From assembly GCA_016844425.1 (NCBI GenBank), contig JAERML010000028.1, positions 1 through 9,637 on the forward strand: a DNA stretch of 9,637 nucleotides, given 5' to 3'. The translations under genes were made by a program, and so were the position numbers. Positions 6,083 to 9,637 of this stretch are shown one piece after another; the stretch's first letter is position 1; every line of letters starts with the position of its first letter. Below the pieces are notes generated by a model. The model did no database searches, had not been told where the DNA came from, and saw only the letters and a list, made by a program, of their open reading frames with translations. This DNA is from Bacteroidota bacterium (GTDB lineage Bacteria > Bacteroidota > UBA10030 > UBA6906).

Positions 6083-6729
6083 TTAGCAAGTACGGCTACG
6101 ATGTTGTTCTCGTTGTTGTCCTGGTGACGCTTATTGGGTCCTTGCTCTCATGGAATCTTATCGAGTGGCGGCCGGTGAAGTATGGTGTTATCACGTTTCT
6201 CTTGTTGTTCCTGATTTTTACTCTCAACTTTTTCCGGGATCCCGAGCGGGACACCCCGTCCGGAGAGAATCTTGTCATTTCCCCGGCCGACGGCGAAGTA
6301 GTACTCATCAAAGATGTGGTGGAGGATGAGTATCTGAAGGGGGATGGGATCCAGGTAAGCATTTTCATGTCACCGCTGAATGTGCACGTCAACCGTTTTC
6401 CGATCAACGGAAGGGTTGGTTACTACCGATACATTCCCGGTGAATATCTTGTGGCGTTTGATGAGAAGTCCTCCTTCAGGAATGAGAGGACGCACATAGG
6501 TGTGGAGCGTGATAGCGTGAAGGTGCTCTTCAAGCAGATTGCGGGGTTTGTTGCACGTCGTATTGTTGCCAACGTCGCCGTGGGTGATACCGCGATCGCA
6601 GGTGCAAGATTCGGGATGATCAAGTTCGGGTCCCGCGTCGACGTCATTATCCCAAAAGGATCGGAGATCAAGGTGAAACTTGGCGATAAACCTGTGGCGG
6701 GGGAAACAGTGCTTGCGGTGATACTGTAG
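6079..6729 (+). CDS. psd: phosphatidylserine decarboxylase proenzyme
   Basis: Psd decarboxylates phosphatidylserine to phosphatidylethanolamine at the inner membrane. This is the short form (216 residues). Two N-terminal membrane segments (about 5-24 and 32-49) are followed by the family motif NFFRDPER, then SPADGEV, the catalytic-region HVNRFP (H103) and the self-cleavage site FGS. Cleavage between G184 and S185 would yield the beta chain and a 32-residue alpha chain carrying the pyruvoyl group. I chose GTG at 6079 because it overlaps the upstream TGA as GTGA and sits five bases after AAGGA. TTG at 6076 is too close to that SD. It is translationally coupled to the purC-like gene and is followed by pssA, which makes its substrate. 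Confidence 0.93.
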   Translation: MISKYGYDVVLVVVLVTLIGSLLSWNLIEWRPVKYGVITFLLLFLIFTLNFFRDPERDTPSGENLVISPADGEVVLIKDVVEDEYLKGDGIQVSIFMSPLNVHVNRFPINGRVGYYRYIPGEYLVAFDEKSSFRNERTHIGVERDSVKVLFKQIAGFVARRIVANVAVGDTAIAGARFGMIKFGSRVDVIIPKGSEIKVKLGDKPVAGETVLAVIL

Positions 6730-6762
6730 TGGCCATTGTCGTCTCACAACAGTGACGCATCG

Positions 6763-7527
6763 ATGAAAATCACTCGCGCCGTCGTTCCCAGTCTTTTCAC
6801 CGTCCTGAACATGTTTTGCGGGTTCATGGCAATCATCCATGCGAGCAAGGATGACTTTATTTCCTCCGCGTGGTTTATCATCCTTGCGGCGGGATTTGAT
6901 TCGCTTGATGGGGTGATGGCGAGGATTACAAAGTCGTCGTCGCAGTTCGGTGTGGAGATCGACTCGCTGTCGGATGTTGTTTCCTTCGGGGCAGCGCCGG
7001 CATTCCTCGTCTATCAAGTGCACCTGCACACGCTTGGTGGGTTGGGGATCCTCATCAGCGCGTTTCTCATGATCTTTGGGGGTCTCAGGTTGGCGAGGTT
7101 TAACGTGCAGCTGGTCGGGCTCGACAAGGATCATTTCGTTGGTCTGCCGATCCCCGCAAGCGCGTTGACCATTGCGTCGTTCATTATCAGCTATTGGAAC
7201 GATACCACCGGTTTGGGAAGTGCCGTGGGTGTCTTACCGTGGATGTCGGCGGGGCTCGGACTGCTGATGGTGAGCAAGGTGAAGTACGATACATTGCCCC
7301 TGATATCGCGCCGTGCGATTCGGAAAGAACCATGGAAGTTCATTTTCTTCGCCCTTGCCATCATCGTAGTTTTCGTGACAGCAGGGGAGGCGATTTTTCC
7401 GCTGTTTGTCCTATTCATCGCACTCGGCATCATTAGGTATATCGGAACAATGGTGAAGCACATCCTGCGTGGCGAAGAAAAGCACGAGGCGGAAGATGCG
7501 CCGGAACCGACCCGCATCGACATCTGA
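6763..7527 (+). CDS. pssA: CDP-diacylglycerol-serine O-phosphatidyltransferase
   Basis: PssA joins serine to CDP-diacylglycerol, producing phosphatidylserine for Psd. The protein (254 residues from this start) carries the complete CDP-alcohol phosphotransferase motif DGxxARx8Gx3Dx3D at D49-G50, A53-R54, G63, D67 and D71, all present. It also has several hydrophobic helices, including an N-terminal one (VVPSLFTVLNMFCGFMAII) typical of the family. The acidic, charged C-terminus (GEEKHEAEDAPEPT) should be cytoplasmic. I preferred ATG at 6763 because MKITRAVVPSLFT matches where relatives begin. TTG at 6736 would add nine unremarkable residues, and neither start has a good SD. The gap to psd is 33 bases and to purS 14, so co-transcription is likely. 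Confidence 0.93.
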   Translation: MKITRAVVPSLFTVLNMFCGFMAIIHASKDDFISSAWFIILAAGFDSLDGVMARITKSSSQFGVEIDSLSDVVSFGAAPAFLVYQVHLHTLGGLGILISAFLMIFGGLRLARFNVQLVGLDKDHFVGLPIPASALTIASFIISYWNDTTGLGSAVGVLPWMSAGLGLLMVSKVKYDTLPLISRRAIRKEPWKFIFFALAIIVVFVTAGEAIFPLFVLFIALGIIRYIGTMVKHILRGEEKHEAEDAPEPTRIDI

Positions 7528-7541
7528 TCATTGAGGCAAAC

Positions 7542-7790
7542 GTGTACGTCTCCAAGGTTCGCATCACTCTTCGTAAGTCGATTCTGGATCCGCAGGGGAA
7601 GGCTGTGGAGCATGCCGTTGCCAGCCTCGGGATCAGCCGGATTAAAGATGTGCGGATGGGAAAATACATCGAGCTGACAGTGGACGGGGCATCCGAGGCC
7701 GACGCACGTCAGACAACAGAAGAAGTCTGCAAGAAACTTCTTGCCAACCCGGTGATGGAAGACTATCACTACGAGATCGAGAAGGTGTGA
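7542..7790 (+). CDS. purS: phosphoribosylformylglycinamidine synthase subunit PurS
   Basis: PurS is the small bridging subunit of the three-part FGAM synthase (PurS-PurQ-PurL), the fourth step of purine synthesis, and couples the glutaminase PurQ to the synthetase PurL. At 82 residues it has the normal length and the family hallmarks [22 protein letters not shown] and [15 protein letters not shown] in order. The GTG start is five bases after GAGG (7533-7536). One base separates its stop from the ATG of purQ, so the two are surely co-translated. A separate PurS predicts a short PurL encoded elsewhere in the genome. Confidence 0.96.
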   Translation: MYVSKVRITLRKSILDPQGKAVEHAVASLGISRIKDVRMGKYIELTVDGASEADARQTTEEVCKKLLANPVMEDYHYEIEKV

Positions 7791-7791
7791 C

Positions 7792-8535
7792 ATGTCCACG
7801 GGGGTGAAATTCGGTGTTGTGGTCTTTCCCGGATCCAACTGTGATCACGACGCATACTATGTGTGCAAGAAGATCCTCCATCAGGAAGCAGAGTTTCTCT
7901 GGCACAAAGAGGCGGATCTGAAGGGTTCCGATGTCATCATCCTCCCTGGTGGATTTTCCTATGGCGATTATCTCCGGTGTGGTGCCATTGCCCGGTTCTC
8001 CCCGGTGATGAAAGAGGTGGTTCGCTTCGCGGAAAAAGGGGGGGTGGTCCTCGGTATCTGCAACGGGTTCCAGATTCTTCTTGAAGCAAGCATGCTACCG
8101 GGTGTTCTGCTGAGAAACAGTTCTCTCCGGTTTATTTGCAAGTATGTTCACCTCCGCGTGGAGAATGCCACGACTCTGTTTACCGGTGCATGCGAACAGG
8201 GGGAGGTTCTGGCGATCCCGATTGCACACGGAGAAGGAAATTACTTCACCGATGACGAGACACTGAAACGTCTCGAAGGAGATGGCAGGGTGGTGTTCAG
8301 GTACTGTGCCCCGGATGGTGCCATCACCGATGCAGCGAACCCCAACGGTTCGCTGGCCAACATTGCAGGGATCATCAACGACGCAGGTAACGTGTTGGGC
8401 CTGATGCCGCACCCCGAGCGCGCGTCCGATCCGGTGTTGGGCCACACTGACGGGCAGAAGATTTTTCAATCCATCATCGAGCGCGTCATCCTCGGTGATC
8501 ATTCACTTATGACCGCAGACAGCGGAAGGAGATAG
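7792..8535 (+). CDS. purQ: phosphoribosylformylglycinamidine synthase, glutaminase subunit PurQ
   Basis: PurQ is the class I glutamine amidotransferase that supplies ammonia to PurL for making FGAM from FGAR and ATP in the cytoplasm. The 247-residue protein shows the family motifs in order: [37 protein letters not shown] with nucleophile C90, AHGEGNY, and MPHPER with H207 and E209 completing the triad. Length is normal, with a short unconserved tail after VILG. The ATG is six bases after GAAGG inside the end of purS. The SD of the following tatA gene lies within the purQ 3' end. Confidence 0.97.
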   Translation: MSTGVKFGVVVFPGSNCDHDAYYVCKKILHQEAEFLWHKEADLKGSDVIILPGGFSYGDYLRCGAIARFSPVMKEVVRFAEKGGVVLGICNGFQILLEASMLPGVLLRNSSLRFICKYVHLRVENATTLFTGACEQGEVLAIPIAHGEGNYFTDDETLKRLEGDGRVVFRYCAPDGAITDAANPNGSLANIAGIINDAGNVLGLMPHPERASDPVLGHTDGQKIFQSIIERVILGDHSLMTADSGRR

Positions 8536-8538
8536 CAG

Positions 8539-8736
8539 ATGGGCAACATCGGAGCGACGGAAATAATCCTCATTGTACTTTTTGTATTGATATTCTTTGG
8601 GGCCAAGAAGATTCCAGAACTGGCACAAGGACTCGGCAAGGGGATTCGGGAGTTCAAGAAGGCGACACGTGAGATCGAGGATGATATCACCAGCGAGAAG
8701 AAAATCGAATCCAAGCCGGACGAGAAAAAAGCATAG
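8539..8736 (+). CDS. tatA: TatA-family twin-arginine translocase protein (copy 1)
   Basis: This 65-residue protein has the TatA/E plan: a short N-terminus, one transmembrane helix (about 8-21, IILIVLFVLIFFGA), the FGxKKIPEL hinge, an amphipathic helix with GLGKGIREFKKA, and a charged tail. TatA oligomers form the passage through which folded Tat substrates cross the inner membrane; TatC is needed and is not encoded here. The start is well marked by AAGGAG seven bases upstream, and only three bases separate it from purQ. It is 10 bases upstream of a paralogue. TatA versus TatB cannot be settled by length alone, but the short tail and FG-KK-P motif fit TatA/E. Confidence 0.93.
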   Translation: MGNIGATEIILIVLFVLIFFGAKKIPELAQGLGKGIREFKKATREIEDDITSEKKIESKPDEKKA

Positions 8737-8745
8737 GCGGCCACC

Positions 8746-8928
8746 ATGTTTGAGAACATCGGCGGCACGGAACTGCTCCTGATTATGTTTGTCGTGTTCA
8801 TTTTCTTCGGCCCGAAGAAGCTCCCGGAGATGGGGAAGAACATCGGCAAAGGGATCAGAGAGTTCAAGAACGCTATGCGTGGCATGCAGCAGGATCTGGA
8901 GAAGTCAACGAAGTTGGACGACAAGTAG
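8746..8928 (+). CDS. tatA: TatA-family twin-arginine translocase protein (copy 2)
   Basis: This second TatA-type protein has 60 residues: membrane helix about 8-21 (ELLLIMFVVFIFFGP), the hinge FGPKKLPEM, then NIGKGIREFKNAMRGM and a short charged tail. It is clearly paralogous to the preceding gene, with GKGIREFK identical in both and the same N-terminal logic (GATE versus GGTE). Differences include FGPKK rather than FGAKK and a shorter C-terminus. The SD is weak (AGGCGG, five bases before the ATG), so it may rely on coupling to the first copy nine bases upstream. It is the last gene of the operon, with a hairpin about 30 bases after its stop. Confidence 0.93.
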   Translation: MFENIGGTELLLIMFVVFIFFGPKKLPEMGKNIGKGIREFKNAMRGMQQDLEKSTKLDDK

Positions 8929-8956
8929 CTCTCCGTTGACCAACCGGCGGAACGTG

Positions 8957-8989
8957 TTGATGCGACGCAATGGAGGTCTGTCGCGTCAA
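8957..8989 (+). terminator. hairpin at the end of the operon
   Basis: TTGATGCGAC (8957-8966) pairs with GTCGCGTCAA (8980-8989) over 10 bp with one U-G pair around a 13-nt loop. It starts about 30 bases after the second tatA stop and before gatA. The following bases (TATCATC) are not a proper T-run, so it may stabilise the 3' end or work with a factor rather than act as a strong intrinsic terminator. Confidence 0.5.
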
Positions 8990-9077
8990 TATCATCAGTG
9001 TACACCCCTGACCTCACCGCAGAACGGATATTCCATCCATTACGACGACACGCGCAGAGCACGCAGTGAATACCCAC

Positions 9078-9637
9078 ATGACTTTTGAGGCCACGCGTCG
9101 CGAGATCGAAGCGGGAACAACCACCTGTGAACGCGTCACCCGGGCACACCTCGAGGCAATCCAGCAGGAGCAACGGCTCAATGCATTTCTTACTGTGCTT
9201 GCAGAAAAGGCAATCGATAAGGCGCAGCGAGTCGATGCTCGTATTGCGTCGGGAAATGCAGGATCCCTGGCGGGAATGGTGGTGGCCATCAAGGACGTCC
9301 TCTGCATGAAAGATGAACGAGTCACCTGCGGCTCGAGATTTCTGGAGAGGTTTGTGTCTCTTTACGATGCGACAGTCGTCAGACGACTGATCTCGGAAGA
9401 CGCGGTCATTATCGGCAAGACGAACATGGATGAATTCGCGATGGGGTCCTCCACGGAGAATTCCGCGTTCGGTCCGGTATTGAACCCCGTTGACGAAACC
9501 AGAGTGCCCGGTGGTTCGAGCGGAGGGTCGTGCGTTGCGGTGGCGGCAGGAATGTCGCACACGGCGCTTGGAACGGATACCGGAGGTTCCATCCGTCAAC
9601 CGGCGGCATTTTGTGGTGTCGTGGGGCTGAAACCGAC
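9078..9637 (+). CDS. gatA: Asp/Glu-tRNA(Asn/Gln) amidotransferase subunit A (5' part)
   Basis: GatA is the amidase subunit of GatCAB, which releases ammonia from glutamine to amidate Glu-tRNA(Gln), and in many species Asp-tRNA(Asn). The 186 visible residues cover the N-terminal third and contain the amidase-signature catalytic set: K72 in VAIKD, the cis-Ser S147 in GGSSGGS, and nucleophile S171 in [12 protein letters not shown], exactly 24 residues after S147 as in other amidases. The reading frame is intact and runs off the right edge. ATG at 9078 is used; an in-frame GTG at 9066 would add four residues, and neither has a clear SD. The ~137-bp gap and hairpin upstream suggest its own promoter, which I could not identify. 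Confidence 0.95.
   Translation, partial: MTFEATRREIEAGTTTCERVTRAHLEAIQQEQRLNAFLTVLAEKAIDKAQRVDARIASGNAGSLAGMVVAIKDVLCMKDERVTCGSRFLERFVSLYDATVVRRLISEDAVIIGKTNMDEFAMGSSTENSAFGPVLNPVDETRVPGGSSGGSCVAVAAGMSHTALGTDTGGSIRQPAAFCGVVGLKP

Noticed and set aside
6370..7134. 254-codon minus-strand open frame opposite psd/pssA
   Set aside because: The peptide is arginine/histidine-rich with no fold signature, and it fully overlaps two genes with complete catalytic motifs.
8740..8748. GCCACCATG at the second tatA start, resembling a Kozak sequence
   Set aside because: This is chance in a bacterial operon. The surrounding genes use SD sites, and the similarity has no meaning for bacterial initiation.
8499..9599. 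366-codon minus-strand open frame across tatA and gatA
   Set aside because: It lies opposite three well-supported plus-strand genes, and its peptide has no domain character. It arises from codon bias on the coding strand.

Overview
The window looks like chromosomal core sequence from a bacterium of the FCB group, most likely the Ignavibacteria/Chlorobi side rather than classical Bacteroidia. The gene families fit that group: an OmpA protein with thrombospondin type 3 repeats, PurS with a short PurQ, very small TatA proteins and a CDP-alcohol type PssA. Several genes have clear Shine-Dalgarno sequences, and two minus-strand promoters match the sigma70 form TTGACA-17-TAwATT. Both traits are unusual in Bacteroidia, which mostly lack SD sites and use a TTTG/TAnnTTTG promoter. 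The lineage is an inference; no rRNA or other phylogenetic marker is present.

Layout. Positions 1-1137 read leftward. They hold a doubtful small secreted protein (227-574) behind a very good promoter, and a tRNA-Gln(CUG) - tRNA-Glu(CUC) unit (1137 to 902) behind another near-consensus promoter. An imperfect palindrome fills the spacer between the two tRNAs. A rightward outer-membrane OmpA/TSP3 gene follows (1474-3015). It meets a leftward O-antigen-ligase-like polymerase with C-terminal TPRs (3091-5181) at a shared 15-bp hairpin. A divergent intergenic region with a 9-bp inverted repeat (5191-5238) separates that gene from a compact rightward operon (5315-8928): purC-like, psd, pssA, purS, purQ, tatA, tatA. 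A hairpin closes the operon, and gatA begins and runs off the right edge.

How the genes fit together. PssA and Psd are consecutive steps to phosphatidylethanolamine (CDP-diacylglycerol to phosphatidylserine to PE). PurS and PurQ are the accessory and glutaminase subunits of FGAM synthase, whose synthetase subunit PurL lies outside the window. The two TatA proteins would serve Tat export, with TatC elsewhere. GatA is the amidase of GatCAB, which converts Glu-tRNA(Gln) to Gln-tRNA(Gln); one of its tRNA substrates is encoded in this window.

The most unusual item is the first gene of the operon (5315-6082). It is clearly a member of the PurC (SAICAR synthetase) family, but it has lost the diagnostic substrate-site residues of both family signatures. 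It keeps a lysine of the glycine/lysine-rich N-terminal motif and the acidic residues of LEFG and DE. It may be a PurC-fold ligase with a changed substrate, or a pseudoenzyme, and it is the best candidate here for undescribed biology.
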